Part shown: positions 23,663 through 36,636 of the stretch, piece by piece
Layout: every line of letters starts with the position of its first letter
Numbering within the stretch: the stretch's first letter is position 1
Origin: Magicicada septendecula
Taxonomy: Eukaryota > Arthropoda > Insecta > Hemiptera > Cicadidae
Direction: 5' to 3'
Length of the DNA stretch: 64,000 nt
NCBI GenBank assembly: GCA_034769895.1
Contig: CM068372.1
Coordinates: 439,460,958 to 439,524,957, forward strand
Notes under the pieces: generated by a model
What the model was told of the DNA's origin: nothing
The model's database searches: none
Seen by the model: the letters and a program-made list of their open reading frames with translations, nothing else
Translations under genes and position numbers: made by a program

Positions 23663-24718
23663 AGTCGAGGGAAAATGCCGATTCAAACGCACAAAGGAAT
23701 GCCGCCTTCTTAAAAAACAATAAAAAACACTAAAAAACATGATCTAAGAGATGACGCCGCCACCGCTGGACCCGCAGCATCCCGATGGACCACAGCACCG
23801 CGAATTTCCGCGAATAAATTTTTTTATTTTTTTTATTTTATTTTTTTATTTTTTTAATTAAATTGATTTGGTGGGATGAGGTTCAATGGACCACCAGCAT
23901 CCGTGAATATAATTTTTTATTTTTTTAAGAAAGCTGATTTGCATATCAGTGGATGGCGTTGGGTGGGTGGTTTTTTTATTTCATATCAGTGGGTGGTGGT
24001 GGGTGGGGGGTGGTTCCAACTCGATGCATTATAGTGTATATTAAAATATATGATCAGGTGTACCAACCTTTGCATGAGTTCAAATTTGTCGTGTGTTATA
24101 ATGTATATTAAATCTATATGATCAGGTGTACCAACCTCTGTAGTATTATTATAGTGTATAGATATTTTATATGAGCAGGGTTGTCAACATTTTCTGCGGT
24201 GGGGGGAGGGAAATTCAAATATGTGTTATATAGTGTATATATTAAAATATATGATCAGGGTTACCAATCTTAAATTATTGTGTGCGTGTATAGAGCAGAT
24301 CTGCCAACATTTCTTTCTCTTCTGTGGTGGGAAATTCAAACTATATATGATCATAATTGTTACTCTCTCTCTCTCTCTCACACGGTGTGTATGTCTCTCT
24401 CTCTCTCTCTCGTTGTCAAACGTTATACTCACCGGCATTATAGTGTATATTAAAATATATGATTAGGTGTACCAACCTTTACATGAGTTCAAATTTGTCG
24501 CGTGTTATAATGTATATTAAATCTATATGATCAGATGTACCAACCTCTGTATTATTCGTCCTCTCTCTCTCCCTCACCCTCTCTCTCTCTCACACTTTGT
24601 GTATGTCTCTCTCTCTCTCTCGTTGTCAAACGTTATGCTCAAACTGTTCTCCTCTCTCTGTGGTCAGTACCGCACGCATGTATATGAAATTAGAAAGTTT
24701 ATCCGACATATATTAACG

Positions 24719-24781
<63 letters not shown>

Positions 24782-25347
24782 ACACGTTTCAACTATGCAA
24801 GGTTCCATACCCTTTCTCCTGTCTCCCTCTCGTACATTGAGTAGTCGGTGTGATGAATAAATAATTTTAGCACTATCTCTCTTTCGTTGTCAAAACGTCG
24901 TCTTCATTTTCAATGTATTAAATAATTAATTAATAGTTTTATAATGCAGTCAGTGTGATTGATCCTTGTTAGAAATATATATATTTGGCGTCAATGAACT
25001 ACTTACCTGTTATGTTGTTACAGATGACAAATCCATACGTTAACGGCTTAGCAATCTGGTACAATACTTCTGTTTTAAGGTTGCAGTTTACACACACACA
25101 TAGGTTCAGTAGTGTATAGCGAAATAAATTAAAATTATACACACACATGAAAACGGCGGCTGAAATTCATACAAATCTTCTGATGTAACAGTTCACAAAA
25201 AATAAATTAATTGTACACATGTTCAGAGGTGTAGAGTGAAATAAAATAAAGTCATAATTTGTTTAAATGATTAAATATATTTTAACATTCACAATATAAA
25301 ATTCACAATTAAATAAATACTTTATAAAATTGATATTTTTTCGAACG
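23663..25347 (+). repeat. Left terminal inverted repeat of the relic
   Basis: It pairs with 32446-34068. Matching landmarks run from GGGAAAATG at the tip through the CACCGCTGGACCCGCAGCATCC block, the GATCAGGTGTACCAACC repeats, the CT tract at about 24720-24775 and the TAACAGTTCACAAAAAATAA block, to GATATTTTTTCGAA at about 25347. Confidence 0.8.
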
Positions 25348-25431
25348 TGTTAGAAATATGAATAAATAATTTTAGCTCTCTCTAGGTTCAGTGGTGTATA
25401 GCGAAACGAAATTAACAATGCTATGAGACAC

Positions 25432-25959
25432 TTACATTAAAAATGTTTGTATAACAGAAAAATCATTAATTATCCACTCTCTAAGTGTGTGCACATTATG
25501 GTTTGTACATAGTGTAGAAGAAGAATTGCAATGTGTAAGACATACCGTTCCGTGAAAGGGATATGACACGTCTTTTGGACAACCAATGTCATCAAGATTT
25601 ATTATATGATTATGAATTATTTTCGATTCTAAAAAACGTTTTTTCTCAAGACCCTTCACAAACACATATTTATATATGTTCGTATACGTTGTTAACACTG
25701 AAACAAGATTGTCGTACGGTGTCTCTCCTTCATCCCATCTTAGGCCATGATAGTTTGTCGATAACCAACAGTTGGTTCTAGTGTATTTCGAATTCGTAAC
25801 GACTGTAGCAGACGGGGCGAAAATCCAATGTCTGCATGCAAAACGTGTTACGTCCATAACCGACAACTCCTTTACTATATAATTGCCGTTGTCATCATAA
25901 AAGCAGTGAAAGTCAATTATTACAGCAGCGTTTACCATTATACTATAAAAAAAAACCAT
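25432..25959 (-). pseudogene. Unrecognised small frame inside the relic
   Basis: A 175-codon minus-strand frame just inside the left terminal repeat. The second Met (residue 8) is a likelier start than the first. It opens 'AAVIIDFHCFYDDNGNYIVKEL' (residues 10-31, written here only as a landmark), has a central 'WLSTNYHGLRWDEGETPY' stretch and ends with a Cys/His-rich segment (CLTHC...LCTNH). I recall similar small proteins from arthropod mobile-element-rich loci, but I cannot name the family or a function. It is the longest non-repeat frame in the relic and looks like part of its cargo. Confidence 0.45.
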
Positions 25960-26184
25960 ACATTACAAACTAATATTTATAAACACAAAGATCGATACAA
26001 TAATAATACACAAACTTACGTTTACTGTCGTCCGAACTGAAGCGTGGAGAGAGAATAACTAACAATATCACAGTGAGAATTCTTTTTGTTTTTAACAGAT
26101 GGAATTTTAGCAGGAGGGGGAGCAGAGTCGCCGTCGACAATTAATTTGACACGTACGTAAGATTTTAATAAAACAATTATCAGT

Positions 26185-26339
26185 TTTAAATAATAATTTT
26201 CGGAAACATCCCCGACTTAAAAAACTATAGTTTACCTTGTAGTATAAAATTCAAACTATTAAATTGTCTCTCTCACACACATTTCTGATTACTATACAAC
26301 AATTGCATGTATGTTCAGATGGTTCTACCGAAATAAACC

Positions 26340-26407
<68 letters not shown>

Positions 26408-28794
26408 CGCTAAATCCGCCTTTCACTTTCTAATATGACACATGACACTCATTAGTTGCACCCATCACAAGTAATTATGGATTAGAAAGTATTCACGTCC
26501 AAACAAACACCGGCTGTCCCCTACCACCGGAGACCAATATATATACTCAACAAATTTAGTGATAAATTCTCATTTGACCTGCTTGCGTGCACTGACAAAT
26601 CTATCACGACATTTTTAATAGGTGGAAGACTGTATTTATGTGCATTCGCAGTATATATACAAGTTTCTGTGTGTAGTCAACATACGATAGTTTTGGTAAG
26701 TATAATTTATTGTATGTACAGATTTTATTTAAACGTAAAAATTATTTGCATTAAAACATTATTTAATACATGTATGTTCAAATCACAATTTATGAAATAT
26801 ATTCTTACCGTATTTTTTATATTACACTTCTAATTGAAGATATATATTTTAATTTAATACATGTGTGTGTAAGCGTATGCGTATGATCAAATTACAATTT
26901 TCTGAATATATTCTTAACGCACTTCTTGTGTGATAAAATTATTATCATCTGAAACAGAACAGTATATATAGATTCGAGTGGTATGTAAGACACTGTTATA
27001 TGTTACTAAAATCATACGTAATTGGACCTAACATGATTCATGCTAACGTATGCGTTCGTTATGTGCATCTGTGTGTGTTCATGGATTTAATACATGTATG
27101 TGTATGTGTGTGATCAAATTATTATTATCATCTGAAACAGAACAGTATATATATATATAGATTCGAGTGGTATGTAAGACACTGTTATATGTTACTAAAA
27201 TCATACGTAATTGGACCTAACATGATTCATGCTAACGTATGCGTTCGTTATGTGCACGCGTTATAACAGTACCTTTTGTTTTTCAGTATTCATTCATTCT
27301 CACTCTTTTTCTGAATATATTCTTAACGTACTTTTATTCTTAACGCACTTCTTTAATACATGTGTGTGTATGTGTAATCAAATTACAATTTTCTGAAATC
27401 TATTCTTACTGTACCTTTTATATATTACACTTCTAATTGAAGATATATATATTTTTAGGTATAACTGAATTTTATCGGATTCACACTGACTGCTTGCGTG
27501 CGGTGATAAATCTATCCAGCAGTTTTTAATAGTTGAAAGACTGCTTGAATTATTGTACGTCCCAGTATACACAAGTTCCTGTGTGTGGGTGTGTGTAGTC
27601 AACATTCGTTAGTTTGGTAAGCATAATTTAACAAGTGCATTATTTATTGATTTAATACATGTATGTGTATGTGTATGTGTGTGATCAAATTATTATTATC
27701 ATCTGAAACAGAACAGTATATATAGATTCGAGTGGTATGTAAGACACTGTTATATGTTACTAAAATCATACGTAATTGGACCAATTTAAATAATAATTTT
27801 CGGAAACAACCCCCGACTTTAAAAAATATAGTTTACCTTGTGGTATAAAATTCAAACTATTAAATTGTCTCTCTCTCTCTCACACACATTCTGATTACTA
27901 TACAACTAATTGCATGTATGTTCAGAGGGTTATACCGAAATAAACCATTGTGTGTGTATTCGCTAAATCCTCCTTTCACTTTCTAATATGACACATGACA
28001 CTCATTAGTTGCATCACCACCGGAAGTAATTATGAAAGTATTCACTTCCAAAACAAACACTGGCTTTCCCCTACCACCAGAGACCAATATATATACTCAA
28101 CAAATTTAGCGATAATTTCTCAATTACCTGCTTGCGTGCACTGATAAATCTATCACGACATTTTTAATAGTTGGAAGACTGTATTATTGTGCAATCGCAG
28201 TATATACAAGTTCCCGTGTGTAGTCAACATACAATAGTTTTGGTGAGTATAATTTATTCTATGTACAGATTTTATTTAAACGTAAAAATTATTTGCATTA
28301 AAACATTATTTAATACATGTATGTGTATGTTCAAATCACAATTTATGAAATATATTCTTACCGTATTTTTTATATTACACTTCTAATTGAAGATATATAT
28401 ATTTTAATTTAATACATGTGTGTGTAAGCGTATGCGTATGATCAAATTACAATTTTCTGAATATATTCTTAACGTACTTTTATTCTTAACGCACTTTTAA
28501 TTGAAGATATATATTTGAATTTAATACAATTTTCTGAAATATATTCTTACTGTACCGTTTATACACTTCTAATTGAAGATATATATATTTTTAGGTATAA
28601 CTGAATTTTATCGAATTCACACTGACTGCTTGCGTGCGTTGATAAATCTATCTCAGCAGTTTTTTAATAGTTGAAAGACTGCTTGAATTATTGTACGTTT
28701 CAGTATACACAAGTTCCTGTGTGTGTAGCCAACATTCGTTAGTTTGGTAAGCATAATTTATCAAGTGCATTATTTATTGATTTAATACATGTAT

Positions 28795-28831
<37 letters not shown>

Positions 28832-29530
28832 ATCAAATTATTATTATCATCTGAAACAGAACAGTATATATAGATTCGAGTGGTATGTAAGACACTGTTA
28901 TATGTTACTAAAATCATACGTAATTGGACCTAACATGATCCATGCTAACGTATGCGTTCGTTAGGTGTACGTGTGCATCTGTGTGTGTGTGTTCGTGTGT
29001 GCGTACGTTGCGTATGAGTCTGTGTGTGTGTGTTCGTGTGTGTGTGTGTGTAAGCGTATGCGTATGATCAAATTACAATTTTCTGAATATATTCTTAACG
29101 TACTTTTATTCTTAACGCACTTTTAATTGAAGATATATATTTGAATTTAATACAATTTTCTGAAATATATTCTTACTGTACCTTTTATACACTTCTAATT
29201 GAAGATATATATATTTTTAGGTATAACTGAATTTTATCGGATTCACACTGACTGCTTGCGTGCGTTGATAAATCTATCTCAGCAGTTTTTTAATAGTTGA
29301 AAGACTGCTTGAATTATTGTGCGTCTCAGTATACACAAGTTCCTGTGTGTGTATTCAACATACGTTAGTTTGGTAAGCATAATTTATCAAGTGCATTATT
29401 TATTGATTTAATACATGTATGTGTGTGTGTGTGTGATCAAATTATTATTATTATCTGAAACAGAACAGTATATATAGATTTGAGTGGTATGTAAGACGCT
29501 GTTATATGTTACTAAAATCATAACAAATAT
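26185..29530. repeat. Internal duplications in the relic
   Basis: A block of about 700 bp at 26185-26930 recurs at 27782-28495. A second block (GGTATAACTGAATTTTATCG onward, about 210 bp) occurs at about 27455, 28590 and 29215. A third (ACAGAACAGTATATA...GACACTGTTATATGTTACT) occurs at about 26955, 27138, 27708, 28855 and 29458. GT tracts punctuate the copies, notably 26340-26405. No coding frame is present. Confidence 0.8.
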
Positions 29531-29777
29531 TTTCATTCTAAGCATATTTATTGGCGTACATGTATTATGTAAATCATCTCTTTTTCAGTCATCTACGTAA
29601 ATGCATTTGAATTATTTGCGCATGCGCATAACAGCTTTTTAGTACAGTTGCACACACACACACACACACACACACCTCGCCACTCACTTGCAACAACGTC
29701 TTACTTATCACACGTTCATGCGCTACAAATTGATATATAAAACGTTTAAGATACACTAACATAATACCAGCGTTATA

Positions 29778-29885
29778 ACAGTACCTTTTGTTTTTCAGTA
29801 TTCATTCATTCTCTCTCTCTCTCTTGAAGATCATGGCTAACCTTCAGCAGGAACGTGGGGAGGAGCAGACTGAACAAGGTAAAAA
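29778..29885 (+). other. Short open stretch with splice-like borders
   Basis: A pyrimidine-rich TTTTGTTTTTCAG ends at about 29799. An ATG follows at 29833 and opens 16 codons, reading MANLQQERGEEQTEQG, up to a GTAAAAAG. It looks like a small exon lying downstream of the repeated donor-like blocks. The same acceptor-like sequence occurs at about 27270-27285 without the ATG. This is inference from motifs only. Confidence 0.3.
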
Positions 29886-30075
29886 GTTCACAGTTAAGAA
29901 ATTATTTTTGTAATTATGTAGTGTGCAAACTTGCTGATGCGAATTAACGTTTGAGTCATACTATGTCTATTGGTGTGTGTATGAAAAGTCTCACTCTTAA
30001 CATCGTTTAGAAATTGACATGTAGATGAAAATTTTTCATGTTCCTTCATAGGTTTGTCACCTTCTTTCCAATCAA

Positions 30076-30498
30076 CTAATTCAATTCCACAACAAAAGCA
30101 TTTCGTTCCACTATGGAAGCTTTTTTCTCACTGTAGGTTGAGTAATGTTTCACATTATACTTTTTTAGCAACGCTTGTACTGTGCTGTTGTAATACTCCT
30201 TCCCGTTGTCTGTCTGTAAATACTTCATTCGGTTAGCGGCTAGTATAGGCTTCAACGCGTTCGTCACTTCTTTCCCGGTCTTCGTTTTCAATGGTACAGC
30301 GTACGCGTACTTGGTAAACGCATTGATTACAGTCATCATATACTTGTACCCTTTGTTCACTCGAGCGTATGGTATCATTTCCACAAGATCCGCTTGGTAC
30401 AAATCGTGCATACCCTTCAGTTCAACTGCGCGTCTAACGAAATTCCTTCTCGCCGCTCTGTGTAGCTCTTGCGCAATATTCTTGCGTGCGTTGTTCAT
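30076..30498 (-). pseudogene. Polinton-type retroviral-like integrase, partial
   Basis: A 140-codon minus-strand frame with the rve integrase core. 'LYQADLVEM' carries the first Asp (residue 37), 'NKGYKYMMTVINAFTKYAYAVPLKTKTGKEV' spans residues 48-78, 'LQTDNGKE' carries the second Asp (residue 97) and 'STYSEKKASIVER' carries the Glu (residue 131). The YQADLV and TYSEKKASIVER signatures are those of Maverick/Polinton integrases, often annotated as F54H12.3-like transposon-derived proteins. N- and C-terminal portions are not present in this frame, so it is incomplete. The family function is strand transfer of the element's ends. Confidence 0.75.
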
Positions 30499-30620
30499 GG
30501 TTTAAGATACACTAACATAATACATGCGGTTAAATAAAAACTATGTATATATATATATATATATGTATAACAGTTCCTTTGTTTTCGGTATTTGTTAATT
30601 TCGTTAGTAAACTTGTATAT

Positions 30621-31104
30621 GCCTGCAGGCGATAACTATTTCTGTCGACTTTCCTAATATATATTATGTAAGAGTCATAATTCTGCATGTATGTACATGC
30701 AAAAACACCACCTGTTAAAAACAACAACAACAAAAATTCTTGCTGCAGGCGATAACTATTTCTGTCGAATTTCCTAATATATATTATGTAACAGCTATAA
30801 TTCTGCATGTATGTACATGCAAAAACACCACCTGTTAAAAACAACAACAACAAAAATTCTTGCTGCAGGCGATAACTATTTCTGTCGAATTTCCTAATAT
30901 ATATTATGTAACAGCTATAATTCTGCATGTATGTACATGTAAAAACACCACCTGTTAAAAACAACAACGACAACAAAAATTCTTGCTGCAGGCGATAACT
31001 ATTTCTGTCGACTTTCCTAATATATATTATGTAACAGTCATAATTCTGCATGTATGTACATGCAAAAACACCACCTGTTAAAAACAACAACAAAAATTCT
31101 TACT
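30621..31104. repeat. Four tandem repeats of about 120 bp
   Basis: Four units of 120, 120, 123 and about 120 bp begin with CTGCAGGCGATAACTATTTC. Each contains GCATGTATGTACATGC, a palindrome, and ends in AAC-rich spacer and AAAATTCTT. A diverged fifth unit lies at about 31228-31330. Because the unit is a multiple of three, a 187-codon minus frame of 40-residue repeats runs through it; I regard that as a by-product. Confidence 0.9.
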
Positions 31105-31395
31105 GTGATATCTATAGTTATTGTCACTCCATACTTCAGTTTGGACGACCGTAAACGTAAGTTTATGTATTATTATTATTGTAACGATATTAGTTCGTAA
31201 TGTGCGGTTTCTTTTTTTTTTTTGTTCAAACGATAACTATTTCTAGTAGTCTGTGGGCTTGACTTTCCTAATATATATATTTTGTAACAGCGCTAATTCT
31301 GCCTGTGTGTATGTACATGCAAAGCTTCGGGCGATGAACGTGAACTTTCCTGATGACCACATCACCACCACCATCATTACTTTCACTTCTAATAA

Positions 31396-31695
31396 ATGAT
31401 GTTGTTTATCACAAAATTCAATGCAGTTTCTGCTATTGAGTGCAAACGGTGTGCAGAATTAACATTGAACAAGCAGTATCCGATTGTTAACATGGTGCAT
31501 GTGGACACAAGATATGGGAAGTCTGTGCTTGTAACGTTGGAAGATGGTGAGCTACGCTATCGTGTATATCTACCTAAGAGGTATGCTTGCGTCTTTACAG
31601 ATGAAGAGCTCCGTCATATAAGCCCCAGCGACCTACATCTCGTGTTTCGAGGCATGAAGAATCAAACAGTACATATGGAAATCGTACCTCGTTAA
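31396..31695 (+). pseudogene. Unrecognised 99-codon frame in the relic
   Basis: The plus-strand frame has a compact, protein-like composition: 'ECKRCAELTLNKQYPIVNMV', 'VDTRYGKSVLVTLEDGE', 'VYLPKRYACVFTDEEL' and 'LHLVFRGMKNQTVHMEIVP'. A possible splice acceptor (TTCAATGCAG, about 31417-31426) suggests that the first dozen codons may not belong. Short proteins with the TRYGKSVxVTLEDG...LPKRY pattern are, as I recall, common among uncharacterised arthropod mobile-element proteins, perhaps nucleic-acid binding. I cannot name the family. Confidence 0.5.
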
Positions 31696-32308
31696 GGTAA
31701 CAAACTACTTTTAATAAACAATTTTTTTATCATTGTGTGTGTGCGTATGTTTGAATGTAGTGCAGATTCTAATTTACAAAGTTTCGATGAATGGATTTTT
31801 AATTTATTTCACTATACGCCTCTGAACCTATATGTAATTATTTGTAACTGCTTTACCTGTTGCAGCAAACGATAACACTAGAACGATTATATTATTATTA
31901 TTCAGTGATATATACATACATACAATTTACTTATTAAACACTTCAATGATTGTAACGTCTTACAATGACTATAGCATATTTAAATCTGTTATCTGTTTAT
32001 TGGCCCTACATGTACATGATTCAAACCAAACGTGTACACGTTGTATGTATGTGTATGATTACGTTGCGTTTGCGTCTGTGTGTGGGCGCGTTGCGTATGT
32101 GTGCGTGTACGTCTGTGTGTGTGTGCGTGCACGTGTGGTGTAACCCAAACGTGTGTACGTTGTATGTATGGGTGTGATTACGTTGCGTATGCGTATGTGT
32201 GTGCGTGTGCATATGTGTGTGTGCGTGCGCGTGTGGTGTAACCCAAACGTGTGTACGTTGTATGTATGTATGTGTGTGATTACGTTACGTATGCGTGTGC
32301 GTATGTGC

Positions 32309-32309
<1 letters not shown>

Positions 32310-32359
<50 letters not shown>
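32310..32359. repeat. (GT)n tract
   Basis: A GT run at the end of a region (32040-32360) built of repeated CCAAACGTGT...GTACGTTGTATGTATG units of about 110 bp, three copies. Confidence 0.85.
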
Positions 32360-32360
<1 letters not shown>

Positions 32361-32445
32361 TATTTAACATGATTTTAATGTTGTTGTTGTATTGTTATGT
32401 TGCAGGTTGCTTCTCCTACAAGTACGACACACAATTATATATAAA

Positions 32446-34068
<1,623 letters not shown>

Positions 34069-34425
34069 ACCACAAAGCACAAAACAATGGTAAATAACAA
34101 CTTTTGCATTCCGAGATTTATAAACGTGAGTAGAATATAGGACATCATAAAAGTTAGACTCTCAGTTATGCCAAAGGAGAGCGACTTCGGTTGAATAACC
34201 TTACATTTACTCTAATAATTAATTATAGACTTTTCTCATTGAGTCAAATACGCTAAGATTTCGGATTACAAATCAAGGTGATAGATTTCGGATTACATTG
34301 AAGACCAATGTGATGAGTTTTGTTTAAAAGGAATAAATTCCAAATGTTTAGTACCAAGCCACGTGTTGTTCAATCAAATATATTGCAACTTACCGTCTGC
34401 GGCTTTTAGAAACAACGTCTTTACA

Positions 34426-34467
34426 AAGTTGACATGTTTCGGGACACTTGTCCCATCATCAGAACTT
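34426..34467 (-). ncRNA. Hammerhead-like motif, left arm
   Basis: Minus strand: AAGTT, then core CTGATGA, one extra T, stem II GGGAC/GTCCC with an AAGT loop, GAAA, then C-AT-G-TC forming a two-pair stem III (A-U, C-G) with a two-nt loop and the triplet GTC, then AACTT closing stem I over five pairs. All conserved core positions are present; the extra T before stem II is the one departure. Confidence 0.55.
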
Positions 34468-34720
34468 AAAACAATCGCGTATCATTTAAAGTTGATACAC
34501 TTGTCAGTCAATTAAAACATTAAAATCCAATATGAAACAAATAACTTAAAACAATATGATACTTAAATGTTTAAAGCGAGCGCGATGTACGTCGGTAAAC
34601 CTTCGCGCTCGCTTTAAACATTTAAGTATCATATTGTTTTAAGTTATTTGTTTCATATTGGATTTTAATGTTTTAATTGATTGACAAGTGTATCAACTTT
34701 AAATGATACGCGATTGTTTT

Positions 34721-34762
34721 AAGTTCTGTTGATGGGACAAGAGTCCCGAAACATGTCAACTT
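34721..34762 (+). ncRNA. Hammerhead-like motif, right arm
   Basis: Plus-strand counterpart of the left-arm motif: AAGTT, CTGTTGA, T, GGGAC-AAGA-GTCCC, GAAACATGTC, AACTT. Stems I and II are intact, but the core reads CTGTTGA instead of CTGATGA, a change at an essential position, so this copy is likely inactive. Confidence 0.45.
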
Positions 34763-35008
34763 TGTAAAGACGTTGTTTCTAAAAGCCGCAGACGGTAAGT
34801 TGCAATATATTTGATTGATGAGTTTTCATGGAGTTGAACCCACATTGTTGTAGACGGTAATGTTCTGCAGCAAGTTAGTAATTTTGAATACTGGGCAGTA
34901 ACGTACCTTACAATAGAAACAATGATGTGGTGAAAAAGCTGCACAAGTTCAACCATATGTATGGTACCAGCGGGAGAACTCTAAAATCAAAGAAACACCT
35001 GAAGTTCT

Positions 35009-35503
35009 TGTAATTGAAACATAGCTCTTTGTAAACCAACCTAATTTTCTTGAATAAGAACTACGTCATCCACGTATAGGAGGGAACCCATTCAAATTGA
35101 TATGTACGGGACCAGCAGGAGAAGGATTAAATTGTATAAGACAATTGCAATACCCACATACTCACGCGAGTGAGGCGTGAGTCATGACAAAAAAGGAATG
35201 CGGCAAGACTCAGAGTGCTGAAATGCAGTTTCTTCGAAATACTTTGAATTATATATATTGCAAGATAGAATATGGAATGGAGATAGCAGAGCAGAACTCA
35301 AAGTAAAGGACATAAATGAAATTATTTTAATTTACAGAAGACAATGGTGGGATCATCTGCAAAGGATGACAGAGAATCGATTGCCGAAAGCGCCACTGAA
35401 CTATAAAGCCATTGGAAGAAGAGACGTGGGTCGTCCGAGGACGAGATGGGTGCCGCAACAGGTTTATATGACCTAATCCTTGAAGAGAAGAAGAAGAAGA
35501 AAG
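35009..35503 (+). mobile_element. 5'-truncated LINE inserted in a LINE
   Basis: The inserted copy ends with 'AELKVKDINEIILIYRRQWWDHLQRM' (35288-35365), 'LPKAPLNYKAIGRRDVGRPRTRW' (35382-35450) and a GAA tail at about 35484-35500. Direct repeats ACACCTGAAGTTCT (34995-35008) and ATACCTGAAGTTCT (35504-35517), 13 of 14 identical, are its target duplication. It is the same subfamily as 60735-61112. Confidence 0.8.
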
Positions 35504-35848
35504 ATACCTGAAGTTCTACAAGGTCATGGCCCTTTCCACACATTTCTGTAGGTTTGAGAATTGGACTCCAACGAAGTCCCAGGCCATTCGTATTCAAGCG
35601 GCCGAAATGAAATTTCTCAGATAGATATACGCTTCAAGATCGCAGAAGAAATGTCGATGTACGGCAGAAGCTGAATATTTGTTAGGGGAGGAGTATACTT
35701 GATTGAATTGCCCAATATCGGCTAAAATGTTTGGAACATCTTAACCGAATGGATGAGAGCTCTAACATAACATAGAGTAGCTCTAGTCTGTCTGCTGGGA
35801 ACCAGAATAAATATTTTTTATTTAATCTTTGCTGAAGGTGATGATGAT

Positions 35849-36373
35849 AGTATACTTTTTAAATACTTATTAAAAGTGTCACATTAAACATATTGTGTGT
35901 AATTTGTATACACAATTACTATGCACGTTACTATAATACTTATACAAACATGGGTACACTTGAAAGAAAACTTCATTATTCTACGCCTAAAACACTAGAA
36001 CACAGTGACAAACGAGTGCAAAGAACATTATTATATGAAAGTACACGAAATACCATTTCTACAATTTTATTAAATTTTACAAAACACTAATTTTTAATGA
36101 GACGTTTCAGGTACAACAATATAGTCTATGTGTTAACTTTGTTAGCTTAAAGTCAATATCGTTTGTAAATCACAATATTGTAATTTATGTACTCTTAAGG
36201 AGGAGAGCCTGTTTCATGAATTTGTGAGCATTGTTGTCCGCGGAGACCGACCACAGAGATAACGTACTGTGTGATCAAGGAGGCTGTGCTAACCAGCCAA
36301 TTTACCCGACTTGTTTACGGCTGTAACACGACCTCCTAGGGTATCCCTGCAAGGTATCCATAATTGCAAAAAC

Positions 36374-36377
<4 letters not shown>
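35849..36377. other. Unassigned stretch
   Basis: A 65-codon plus frame at 35893-36090 has no recognisable motif. Nothing else was seen. Confidence 0.4.
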
Positions 36378-36462
<85 letters not shown>

Positions 36463-36545
36463 TCCCCCTCCCTTCCTCTCTCCCTCTATCTCCCTCCATC
36501 CCTCCCTCCCTCTCTGTCTCTTCCTCTTTGTCTTTCTCTTTCTCT
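36378..36545. repeat. (TC)n and degenerate pyrimidine tract
   Basis: A pure TC run (about 36378-36448) decays into CCCTCC/TCTTTC sequence. The minus strand gives Arg-Glu repeat frames that are artefacts. Confidence 0.9.
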
Positions 36546-36636
36546 CAAATATTTTCCATCCACCCACACGTTACTCTATTCCTGAAACAATGACAGAAAA
36601 ATAAATTGTTATAACCCTAGCAGTAGGCGGGAAGAA

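Larger units (their letters stand above)
34322..34815. mobile_element. Palindromic element with a hammerhead-like motif in each arm
   Basis: Arms of 215 bp (34371-34585 and 34603-34817) are near-perfect inverse copies around a 17-nt loop; 48 bp to the left are not in the palindrome. An 11-bp direct repeat TGATGAGTTTT flanks the insertion (34311-34321 and 34816-34826), with the last bases of the right arm overlapping the right copy. The host is a LINE. Each arm contains a hammerhead-like fold near its outer end, read outward from the centre. There is no coding frame, so it must have moved in trans. Confidence 0.75.
34230..35848 (+). mobile_element. LINE copy carrying two nested insertions
   Basis: Three plus-strand segments (34230-34321, 34816-35008 and 35504-35848) align in order with the copy at 53465-54135. 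Landmarks are TTGAGTC...TTCGGATTACA, then GAGTTTTCATGGAG, 'TCAACCATATG', then 'ACCTGAAGTTCTACAAGGTCATGGCC', and an ending with 'CTCTAGTCTGTCTGCTGGGAACC' and a GAT tail (both quoted only as landmarks, in part). The gaps are the palindrome at 34322-34815 and a second LINE at 35009-35503. The coding frame is extensively disrupted. Confidence 0.75.

Noticed and set aside
30530-31093. 187-codon frame of 40-residue repeats on the minus strand
   Set aside because: The unit length of 120 bp simply keeps the frame open; composition is not protein-like and the frame covers only the repeat.
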